35,722 nt of DNA from an uncultured Opitutia bacterium (GTDB taxonomy: Bacteria; Verrucomicrobiota; Verrucomicrobiia; Opitutales; UBA953), in NCBI GenBank assembly GCA_903925205.1, contig CAIYEN010000232.1:1-35722 (forward strand), in the 5' to 3' direction. Below are positions 10,049 through 16,426 of this stretch, one piece after another. How positions within the stretch are numbered: the stretch's first letter is position 1; every line of letters begins with the position of its first letter. The notes below the pieces were generated by a model. The model did no database searches, was not told the DNA's origin, and worked only from the letters and a program-made list of their open reading frames with translations. A program made the position numbers and the translations under genes.

Positions 10049-10759
10049 TTAACCCCGCAACAAGCGCCACCAGGTGGCGGCGTATTCGCGGCCCGTCTTC
10101 CCGAGGCGAATTCGGCCAGCGTCGTCATCCGTCCAGACGACTGGGATTTCTTGGATGCGCCCACCGGCACGGGCCAGCCGCACGAGCACTTCGGCCCCGA
10201 ACGAAAATCCGCGGGCCGCCGCCGGCAAGGCCAGCGACGTATAGCTGGAACGACGCACGAGCTTCAGGCCACAACCGGGATCGGTGATGGTAGCGCCTGG
10301 CAACCATCGCCAAAAAAAGGACAGCAGACTCGAAATGAACGTGCGGGCGAGCGAGCGGCCACGCACTTCCGAGTCGTCATGCCAGCGCGACCCCGCGACC
10401 GCGTCACACACGCCCGAACGAATCAACGCAGCGCCTAACCCGAGGGCCTGCGGGTCGGTCGCCATGTCGGCATCACAATAGGCGAAGACGTCACAGTCCG
10501 CCGGGGCGGACTCCCAACCGCGCCGAATCGCTAGCCCCTTGTCGCCGGTTTCCGCCGCGCGTAAATAAATGAGTGGGCGAGCGAACAGTCCGGCCGACGC
10601 TTCGGCAACCGTGCGGGTGGCATCGGTTGACCCGTTATCCGCGACCAACACCTGGGCATCATGCAAGCCCTGCGCGCGGAGGCTATCCGCCAACAGCCGC
10701 AACCCAGCCCCGAGGCGGGCCACTTCATTGCGGGCGGGGATGACGATGAGCAGGGCCAT
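10049..10759 (-). CDS. Family 2 glycosyltransferase (dolichyl-phosphate-mannose-synthase-like)
   Basis: This is a GT-A fold glycosyltransferase that probably transfers a sugar from a nucleotide-sugar to a lipid carrier or glycan at the inner face of the membrane. The 236-residue protein starts with MALLIVIPARNE, the canonical GT2 opening. It then has VLVADNGSTDAT (nucleotide-binding), the metal-binding acidic motif YCDADMATD, and TDPGCGLKLVRRS. No C-terminal transmembrane segments follow, so it is a soluble single-domain form. It stands alone on the minus strand, convergent with the DUF2167 gene and divergent from the outer-membrane gene at 10887. The acceptor and sugar cannot be inferred. 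Confidence 0.88.
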   Translation of the reverse strand: MALLIVIPARNEVARLGAGLRLLADSLRAQGLHDAQVLVADNGSTDATRTVAEASAGLFARPLIYLRAAETGDKGLAIRRGWESAPADCDVFAYCDADMATDPQALGLGAALIRSGVCDAVAGSRWHDDSEVRGRSLARTFISSLLSFFWRWLPGATITDPGCGLKLVRRSSYTSLALPAAARGFSFGAEVLVRLARAGGRIQEIPVVWTDDDAGRIRLGKTGREYAATWWRLLRG

Positions 10760-10810
10760 GCTTAAGCCGAAAGTGCCTAATCATGAGCGACTTTCAACCC
10801 AGCATCACCC

Positions 10811-10875
10811 TTATCGAGACCTTATTGAGAACACGTCTCATTAATTAATTGACTAGTGAGACTCGTTCTCAATAA
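10811..10875. promoter_or_regulatory. Candidate Fur-like operator: large inverted repeat plus a third half-site
   Basis: Two 21-nt arms at 10822-10842 and 10855-10875 are inverted repeats matching at 18 of 21 positions across a 12-nt AT-rich spacer. Each arm is itself palindromic, with a TGAGA...TCTCA core (ATTGAGA/TCTCATT and AGTGAGA/TCTCAAT), like metal-regulator boxes of the Fur/Zur type. A third half-site TTATCGAGAC at 10811 repeats TTATTGAGAA at 10822 in direct orientation, 11 bp away. The array ends 11 bp before the ATG at 10887. A -35-like TTGACT at 10849-10854 lies between the arms. Fur is suggested by the half-site only. Confidence 0.6.
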
Positions 10876-10886
10876 AACCCGTTCCT

Positions 10887-11693
10887 ATGCGTACTACCCT
10901 CCTCACGCCCTGCCTGTTGATTGCTGCCGCCGCCTCTGCCTGTGAAAACCCGTTCGGCTATTCCTACCTCGCCGAAACGCTGAAGCCTGGGAAATTCGAG
11001 TTCGAGCAGTATGTCACCGGTCGTTTTGGCAAGGACCTCGGTGCCGGCTACGAAGCGGGCTACCGCGCCTTCGACCTCCGCACTGAGATGGAGTTCGGCC
11101 TCTCGCCCACCGAGCAAATCGCCGTCGAGGTCAATCAGTCCTACTTTGATTCCTCCGCCCGCCAGGGCCTCCGCTTTGATGGCATCAACGTGGAATACAT
11201 CAAGATGCTAGCCAACCCTGACAAGGAAGACTGGGGTCGGGCGCTCTACCTCGAAGCGGGCTACTCACAAATCAGTAAGCATGACGGACACCTCCGCGAC
11301 CGCTGGATTCTCGAGTCGAAATACATCCTCCAGCACAACTTCGGCGCGGACAGCCGTTGGCTCTACGTCGCCAATCTCGGACTCGAGCTCATGCACACCC
11401 AAGGGGGCGAAGACGCCTTCGAAGTTTTCGCCACGCAGGGCCTCTCCTACCAACTGACCAAGGACTGGACCGTTGGCGTCGAATCCTTGGCTGCAGCTGA
11501 ATGGATCGAAGGGGGAGACTTTGAGGAATCTGGCGTGTTCGTCGGCCCCTGCCTCAACTACCGCAAGGACAACCTCTCGGTCGCGCTCACGGTGCTCGCC
11601 CAACTCACAGGCGCGCCGGCCAACAAAGGTAGTTTGAACGTCAGCGAGTACAGCCCTTACGAAGCCCGCCTCAAGGTGTCTTGGGAGTTCTGA
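10887..11693 (+). CDS. Predicted outer-membrane beta-barrel protein (resembles DUF6662)
   Basis: The 268-residue product has a signal peptide (about residues 1-18, ending near AAASA). The mature part begins with ENPFGYSYLAETLKPGKFE. The rest is rich in alternating hydrophobic/polar strands with aromatic girdle residues, and the protein ends in Phe (KVSWEF), a feature of outer-membrane barrels recognised by BamA. The length fits a 10- to 14-strand barrel. I recall similar ENPFGY...YRTE proteins as DUF6662, with moderate certainty. No function is established. The strong double inverted repeat immediately upstream suggests metal- or stress-responsive expression. It is monocistronic, ending in a REP-like palindrome shared with convergent dxs. 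Confidence 0.8.
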   Translation: MRTTLLTPCLLIAAAASACENPFGYSYLAETLKPGKFEFEQYVTGRFGKDLGAGYEAGYRAFDLRTEMEFGLSPTEQIAVEVNQSYFDSSARQGLRFDGINVEYIKMLANPDKEDWGRALYLEAGYSQISKHDGHLRDRWILESKYILQHNFGADSRWLYVANLGLELMHTQGGEDAFEVFATQGLSYQLTKDWTVGVESLAAAEWIEGGDFEESGVFVGPCLNYRKDNLSVALTVLAQLTGAPANKGSLNVSEYSPYEARLKVSWEF

Positions 11694-11719
11694 GCGAAGG
11701 CGGACCACCATTAACAGGC

Positions 11720-11744
11720 AGGGACCGCAGCACGTGCTGTCCCT
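11720..11744. repeat. REP-like palindrome between convergent genes
   Basis: An AGGGAC...CAGCAC arm is followed directly by GTGCTGTCCCT, giving a near-perfect palindrome with a 2-nt irregularity. It shares the core and the CCCTACC flank with the repeats at 17-109. It fills most of the 54-nt gap between the outer-membrane gene and dxs, so it could serve as a bidirectional transcript-end hairpin, although there is no T-run. Confidence 0.6.
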
Positions 11745-11747
11745 ACC

Positions 11748-13631
11748 TCAGCGAAGCGCCGCCTTGACCGTCGCGAGCATCTGCTCCGGCGAAAGGCCGT
11801 TGGCGGCACGCAAGGTCTTCACATCCGTGGCGTGGCCCACGAAACGATCGGGCCAGCCGAGGCGAACGATCGGGGTGCGCACGCCGTATTCGGCGAGCGT
11901 CTCGAGCGCACCCGTCCCGAAGCCGCCAGTGACGGCCCCGTCTTCCAGGGTAACGATGAGTCGGGCCACCTTGGCCTGTTCGACGAGCAACGTCGCGTCG
12001 ATGGGCTTGGCGAAGCGGGCGTTAACCACGCCGACCGAAAGGCCGGTTTCGGCCGCAAGTTTTTCGGCGAGCGCTTGGGCTTCGGGCACCATCGTGCCGA
12101 GCGCCCACAACTGAATGTCGGCACCGGGCTGCAGTACCTCCGCCTTACCGAGCGGAATCAGGGCGGGCTGAGCCTTGATGGCCTTACCGGCGGCGGGACC
12201 ACGCGGGTAACGAATAAACATGGGCGCCCCCGACTGCAGCGCTGTGTGCAACATGTCGGAGAGTTCATCCTCATCCTTCGGCTGCATCAGCGTGACGTTC
12301 GGAACGCACCGCAGGTAGGCGATATCGAAGAGACCGTGGTGCGTCGGGCCATCGCTCGGGGAGACCCCGGCGCGATCCATGCAGAAAGTCACCGGCAAGC
12401 GCTGCAGGCAGACGTCATGGATGACCATATCGTAGGCGCGCTGCAGGAAGGTAGAGTAAATCGCACAGACCGGCCGAAGGTCGCGCGCGGCTAAGCCGGC
12501 GGCGAAGAGGGCCGCGTGTTCCTCGGCGATGCCGACGTCGTGATACTGCCCCGGCAAGGCCTGCTTCAATTGATTGAGCCCCGTGCCCGAAGGCATCGCC
12601 GCGGTCACGCCGACGACTTTCGCATCGGCCTTGGCTTCGCGGACCAGCAAGGCACCGAAGACGTCCTGCCAAGCCTTGGGCGCCCCCGGCTTACCGGTGG
12701 CCAAGCTGTCGCCGGTCTCTGGATCGAAAGCGCCCGTGCCGTGGACTTTTTCCGGATTCTGGAGCGCGGCGCCGAGGCCCCGCCCTTTTTCGGTGCGGAC
12801 GTGCAGCAGCACCGGGCCTTTCGCATCCTTGCAGAAGCGAAGGTATTTTTCGAGCGTTGGGAGGTCGTGCCCATCGATGGGTCCGATGTAACGAATCCCG
12901 TACTGCTCGAAGAGCGACGAATTACGCGTGTACCAATTCTTGACGTGCCGCTTGAAGCTGCGTCCGAAATCGAGGAGCTTGGTGCCGACGCGGGTCCGGC
13001 CCAGCAGGCGCTTCAAGCCTTGCTGCGACTGGTTATACGGACGGGTGACGATCAACTTGTTCAGGATGTCAGCAATCGCCCCGACGTTACGGTCAATCGA
13101 CCACTCATTGTCATTGAGGATGATGACAAGGCGCTTGGTCGAATTGGCGGCGTTATTCAGGGCCTCCATCGTGACACCGCAGGTCAGCGCCGCGTCGCCG
13201 ATGAGCGCGACCACATGCGCGTCTTCGCCGAGGCGGTCGCGGGCGTTGGCCAAGCCCACGGCGGCGGACAAAGCCGTCCCCGCATGGCCGGCGCCAAAGA
13301 CGTCGTGCAGGCTCTCCTCTCGATTGAGGAATCCAGATAAACCGCCCGTGGTGCGGATACCGTCAAAGTCAGCGCCGTTGCGACCGGTCAGTAACTTGTG
13401 GACGTAGCCTTGGTGGGCGACGTCGAAGACGAATTTATCTTGGGGCGTATTAAAAACGCGGTGGAGTGCAATGGAGAGCTCGACGACGCCGAGGTTAGGG
13501 CCGACGTGGCCGCCGTTCTTCGCCGTGACGGCGATGAGGCGTTCGCGGATTTCTTGGGCCAGCAACGGCAACTGGGCTGGTGCCAAGGCTTGGACGTCCT
13601 GCGGCCCGCGGATTTGAGGAAGCAAGGCCAT
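11748..13631 (-). CDS. dxs: 1-deoxy-D-xylulose-5-phosphate synthase (divergent DXS)
   Basis: DXS condenses pyruvate and glyceraldehyde 3-phosphate, using thiamine diphosphate, in the first step of the MEP isoprenoid pathway. The 627-residue protein has the usual three-domain order. The ThDP-binding stretch starts with GDAA at residues 145-148 and ends at LNDN (172-175). The pyrimidine-binding domain includes DVGIAEEHA, and DGPTHHGLFDIAYLR is intact. It departs from the common DXS consensus in several places: GDAALTCG instead of GDGALTGG, GHAGTALS instead of GHSSTS, and AHQGY instead of GHQAY. I take these as lineage variation. It is the last gene of a six-gene minus-strand operon, 3 nt after xseB. 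A different ThDP transketolase-like enzyme is possible but less likely. Confidence 0.9.
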   Translation of the reverse strand: MALLPQIRGPQDVQALAPAQLPLLAQEIRERLIAVTAKNGGHVGPNLGVVELSIALHRVFNTPQDKFVFDVAHQGYVHKLLTGRNGADFDGIRTTGGLSGFLNREESLHDVFGAGHAGTALSAAVGLANARDRLGEDAHVVALIGDAALTCGVTMEALNNAANSTKRLVIILNDNEWSIDRNVGAIADILNKLIVTRPYNQSQQGLKRLLGRTRVGTKLLDFGRSFKRHVKNWYTRNSSLFEQYGIRYIGPIDGHDLPTLEKYLRFCKDAKGPVLLHVRTEKGRGLGAALQNPEKVHGTGAFDPETGDSLATGKPGAPKAWQDVFGALLVREAKADAKVVGVTAAMPSGTGLNQLKQALPGQYHDVGIAEEHAALFAAGLAARDLRPVCAIYSTFLQRAYDMVIHDVCLQRLPVTFCMDRAGVSPSDGPTHHGLFDIAYLRCVPNVTLMQPKDEDELSDMLHTALQSGAPMFIRYPRGPAAGKAIKAQPALIPLGKAEVLQPGADIQLWALGTMVPEAQALAEKLAAETGLSVGVVNARFAKPIDATLLVEQAKVARLIVTLEDGAVTGGFGTGALETLAEYGVRTPIVRLGWPDRFVGHATDVKTLRAANGLSPEQMLATVKAALR

Positions 13632-13634
13632 CGC

Positions 13635-13871
13635 TTAGCCCTGCTCAGAGTCAGCCGCCTTCTTGCCCAACTGCTCGATCCGCAACTCGGCGGCCTGGAG
13701 GCTGGACTGACAGGACTTCAGCAAACGCATCCCCTCTTCATACTTAGCGACCAGTTCATCGAGCGAAACCGTGCCGGACTCCAGCGAGTCGACGAGCTTC
13801 TCCAGCTTCGCCATCTCGACTTCAAAGGACTCCTTGCCGGAGGCAGGGCTAGCTTTTTTATCCGCGCTCAT
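13635..13871 (-). CDS. xseB: Exodeoxyribonuclease VII small subunit (XseB)
   Basis: XseB is the small partner of XseA in exonuclease VII, which degrades single-stranded DNA to oligonucleotides. The 78-residue protein shows the family pattern FEVEMAKLEKLVDSLESG, then LDELVAKYEEGMRLLKSCQSSL and a C-terminal helix AELRIEQL. It is almost entirely helical. Pairing of xseB with isoprenoid genes such as dxs is a familiar arrangement in bacteria. No xseA is present in the window. It lies 53 nt after the YggU gene and 3 nt before dxs. Confidence 0.93.
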   Translation of the reverse strand: MSADKKASPASGKESFEVEMAKLEKLVDSLESGTVSLDELVAKYEEGMRLLKSCQSSLQAAELRIEQLGKKAADSEQG

Positions 13872-13924
13872 GGACGATGACTGTCGGCCGAGTTGCCCGG
13901 GCTCTCAAGCGGATTGTGCAGGAA

Positions 13925-14197
13925 TCAAAACGGGAGCCGGGCCCGCAAGGCGACCGCATCCAAGCCTTGAAAGGCCACCACCTTGGAAGACGAAGCTTGG
14001 CCGGAGACCACGGAGACGGCGGCGCACGGCAGGCCCACCTTCGCCGCCAATAAAGCCACCACTTCACGGTTGGCCTTGCCGCCCTCAGGGGGGGCCGCGA
14101 CACGAACCTTCAAGGCCTCGCCGAGGCGACCAACGATCTCGGTGCGGGACGCCCCGGGGACGACCTTCACCTTAAGCCGGGCCGCACCCACGCTCAC
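13925..14197 (-). CDS. DUF167 / YggU family protein
   Basis: This small 90-residue protein has the YggU-family core: LKVKVVPGASRTEIVG near residue 8, then LKVRVAAPPEGGKANREVVALLA near 29, and a lysine/serine segment SGQASSSKVVAFQG near the end. Structures of the family show a small alpha/beta fold, but the function is unknown. It starts inside the stop codon of the M42 peptidase gene (4-nt overlap) and precedes xseB, consistent with one transcript. Confidence 0.9.
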   Translation of the reverse strand: MSVGAARLKVKVVPGASRTEIVGRLGEALKVRVAAPPEGGKANREVVALLAAKVGLPCAAVSVVSGQASSSKVVAFQGLDAVALRARLPF

Positions 14198-15267
14198 AGC
14201 ACTTCCGTCAAAGCGGCCACTGTCTTTGCGTCGAGCTTACGCACCAACGCCACCGCCAGATCCACGCAGGCCTTGAGGTCGGCGACGTCGATGACGGCGT
14301 TGTGGGTGTGGATGTAACGTGCGGGTACGCCCAACACGATGACGGGGATACCCAACTCATGGGCTTGGAAGGAACGGGCGTCGGTACCGCCCGTGCGGCG
14401 CACCGCGAGCTGGCACGGAATCCCGCGTTCGGCGGCGACCTGCAGCGTCAGATCCACGAGCCGAGGATTCATAATCGCGGTGGGATCGAACGCGCGCACC
14501 TGGACACCCGCGCCGAGCGAGCCTTGCGACTCGGAGGGATTCATCCCGGGGACATCATCGGCGGGCGGCCCTTCGAGGACGATGACTACATCAGGCTTGG
14601 CCAAACGGGCGGCAACCGTTGCGCCGCGGCAACCCACTTCTTCCTGGACCGTCGCGAGGGCGAGATACTGATTCGGCGTCGGCTTTGCCTGCAACTGGTG
14701 CGTCGCCAAAGTCAAAGCCGTCATGCCGACGCGGTTGTCAAAAGCCTTGGCGGCATAAAGCCCAGGCTCGGCCAGCGGGGTAAACGGGCCGTCGGGAGCA
14801 ACGGGGTCGCCCGGACGAATACCCAGTTGCAAGACGGCCTCACGGGAACGGGCGCCGATATCGACGTAGGCTTTATCCACGGTCGCCGCTTGGGCGCCGC
14901 CTTGATGCGGAGGCAACGCGACGACGATGCCGATGAACTCACGCTGCGGGGCGCGAGCCCACACGCGGAGACGCTGGGCCGACAGCACGCCATCCGGCCA
15001 ACCCCCGATGGGCACTAAGCGCAGAAAGCCGTTCGGCGTGATTTCCTGCACGAGAAAACCAATCTCATCCATGTGGGCCGTCAGCACGACGCGCGGCCCC
15101 TTCGTGGCTTTGGCCGGGGCAGCGAGCACGCCACCGAGGCCATCGGCGCTCAAGGTGCGGCCGCGCATCTCGCGGACAAAGATGGCGCGCACGGCGTCTT
15201 CATGGCCAGAAATACCGTGGGCTTGGGTGTACTCCTCGAGGAGAGAAAGCGACTTATCGGCGGGCAT
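14194..15267 (-). CDS. M42 family metallopeptidase (cellulase M / glutamyl aminopeptidase type)
   Basis: This is a cytoplasmic co-catalytic two-metal aminopeptidase of the tetrahedral TET type. The 357-residue length is standard for the family. Probable metal and catalytic residues are His65 and Asp67 in TAHMDEIG, Asp177 in AKAFDNRVG, Glu209-Glu210 in VQEEVG, Glu232 in VIVLEGPP, and the His in ARYIHTHNAV near the C-terminus. Glu232 may stand in for the Asp or Glu ligand seen in relatives. The substrate specificity is unknown. It lies 14 nt after exbD and overlaps the YggU gene by 4 nt. Confidence 0.93.
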   Translation of the reverse strand: MPADKSLSLLEEYTQAHGISGHEDAVRAIFVREMRGRTLSADGLGGVLAAPAKATKGPRVVLTAHMDEIGFLVQEITPNGFLRLVPIGGWPDGVLSAQRLRVWARAPQREFIGIVVALPPHQGGAQAATVDKAYVDIGARSREAVLQLGIRPGDPVAPDGPFTPLAEPGLYAAKAFDNRVGMTALTLATHQLQAKPTPNQYLALATVQEEVGCRGATVAARLAKPDVVIVLEGPPADDVPGMNPSESQGSLGAGVQVRAFDPTAIMNPRLVDLTLQVAAERGIPCQLAVRRTGGTDARSFQAHELGIPVIVLGVPARYIHTHNAVIDVADLKACVDLAVALVRKLDAKTVAALTEVL

Positions 15268-15281
15268 AGGGGAGAAAAAGC

Positions 15282-15683
15282 TTAGCGATTGGGGCGCGTC
15301 AACAAACGCGGACGCAGGCCGGACTTCGCCACGGCGTCGAGGGCGGCGATGGCGGCACCCGTCAACGAGCGCTCGTCCGCAATGATGAGCACTTCGGCGC
15401 TGGGGGACTGGAGAGCCTTGGCCGCCAAGGCCTGCTCAAGGGCCGCGCGGGTGATCGGCTTACCTTCCAGGAAAAGTTTTCCTTCGCGATCCACCGCGAC
15501 GACCAAGCTCGCCGCCGTCGTGCTCGCCCCGCCGGCATCGGCCGCGGGAGGCACGATGGCCAACGTTCGAGCTTCCTCAAAACGCCCCGCCAACAGCAAG
15601 AAGAAGACCAAGACGACCATCACGTCGATCAACGGAATCACGTTGATATCGGCACGCCGGCGACGGGGAACGACCAGACTCAT
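15282..15683 (-). CDS. Biopolymer transporter ExbD
   Basis: ExbD/TolR-type proteins work with ExbB/TolQ in the inner membrane to convert proton-motive force into motion of a TonB- or TolA-like partner. The 133-residue protein has a short basic cytoplasmic N-terminus (PRRRRADINVIPLID), one transmembrane helix with the essential acid at Asp20, and a periplasmic domain with the usual beta-alpha pattern (VDREGKLFLEGKPI, VLIIADERS). Its start overlaps the exbB stop by 4 nt. No tonB-like gene is adjacent. Confidence 0.93.
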   Translation of the reverse strand: MSLVVPRRRRADINVIPLIDVMVVLVFFLLLAGRFEEARTLAIVPPAADAGGASTTAASLVVAVDREGKLFLEGKPITRAALEQALAAKALQSPSAEVLIIADERSLTGAAIAALDAVAKSGLRPRLLTRPNR

Positions 15684-16231
15684 CGCGGGTTTTTTTCTAA
15701 GCCTTCGACGAGCACATCGAGCTGCGAAGACATGACTTCCACCCGACGACCGAGCCAGTTAGCGCCAATGAGTGCCGGGATGGCGATGCACAAGCCGATC
15801 ATGGTCGTGCTCAACGCCAAGCCGACCCCACGTGTGAGCGTCTGCGAATCGGGCAGGCCGTGGTCAGGAAAAAGCGTGGCGAGCCCCGTGACCGTCCCGA
15901 GCAGGCCGAGGAGCGGGGCACCAGCGACAATGCTATCGATCAGGAAGAAGCCGCGTTGCAGGCGGACCAGTTCAGCGCGCGCGTGGGCCTTGAGCACCTC
16001 GCCCGTGGCCCCCTCTTTCCAGCGCAGCACCAAACGCCCCGCGACCGAATCGGCGGCCTCCGAGTTCAGTTCCTTGGCGCGACCTTCTCGGACCAGCTTA
16101 AGCACGGCGGCCGGGGCGACTTTGCCAGGCATCAGGGCCAGGGCGCGTTCGATCACGAGAAAAACGACCAAAATGGAGCAAACTCCCAGCGGCCAGATAA
16201 AGAGACCAGCACCTTCGAGAAGGGTATTCAC
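15680..16231 (-). CDS. MotA/TolQ/ExbB proton channel family protein
   Basis: This is the ExbB-type inner-membrane proton channel component pairing with the ExbD encoded just downstream. I choose the GTG at 16231 (183 residues). An AGGG lies 8 nt upstream, and the protein then begins VNTLLEGAGLFIWPLG directly before the first transmembrane helix. The reading frame is open back to an ATG at 16375, but that extension runs through the AT-rich palindrome and has no ExbB-like character. Three hydrophobic segments are seen, including IVAGAPLLGLLGTVTGLATLF and GVGLALSTTMIGLCIAIPALI. The last two form the conserved channel pair. It is the first gene of the six-gene minus-strand operon. Confidence 0.9.
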   Translation of the reverse strand: MNTLLEGAGLFIWPLGVCSILVVFLVIERALALMPGKVAPAAVLKLVREGRAKELNSEAADSVAGRLVLRWKEGATGEVLKAHARAELVRLQRGFFLIDSIVAGAPLLGLLGTVTGLATLFPDHGLPDSQTLTRGVGLALSTTMIGLCIAIPALIGANWLGRRVEVMSSQLDVLVEGLEKNPR

Positions 16232-16285
16232 AGAAGAAACCCTGAACGCCGCCCTCCAATCGGCAAGCCCACTCTCCTTATGCCC

Positions 16286-16334
16286 ATTATATGAATGGAT
16301 ACATTCATATAATACTCTAAATCGCTCATATAAT
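16286..16334. promoter_or_regulatory. AT-rich perfect palindrome with outward TATAAT boxes (divergent exbB / A1 control region)
   Basis: ATTATATGAATG at 16286-16297 and CATTCATATAAT at 16302-16313 are a perfect 12-bp inverted repeat around GATA. Each outer end reads TATAAT outward, so it can serve as a -10 box for the minus-strand exbB operon and for the plus-strand cassette. Recognisable -35 boxes at 17 bp are missing on both sides. A third CATATAAT half-site at 16327-16334 is exactly 21 bp (two helical turns) from the one at 16306. A regulator-bound divergent promoter is the simplest reading. Confidence 0.55.
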
Positions 16335-16353
16335 TCGGCAATACACTGCCGAA
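16334..16353 (+). other. Stem-loop in the A1 leader region
   Basis: TTCGGCA and TGCCGAA form a perfect 7-bp stem around a 6-nt loop. It is next to the third CATATAAT half-site and about 75 nt before the A1 start. It lacks a T-run, so I do not call it a terminator. A TTGACA at 16380-16385 with TTTAAT at 16406-16411 (20-bp spacing) is an alternative weak promoter further down. Confidence 0.35.
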
Positions 16354-16426
16354 ACTTCGTAAGGCGAGTACCCAATCTTTTGACAACAGAAACCCCGATG
16401 CCACATTTAATATATACCCCATTTCA

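Noticed and set aside
15680-16375. Longer ExbB starting at the ATG at 16375.
   Set aside because: The extra 48 residues run through the AT-rich palindrome and hairpin and have no membrane or ExbB character. The GTG at 16231 has a well-placed AGGG.
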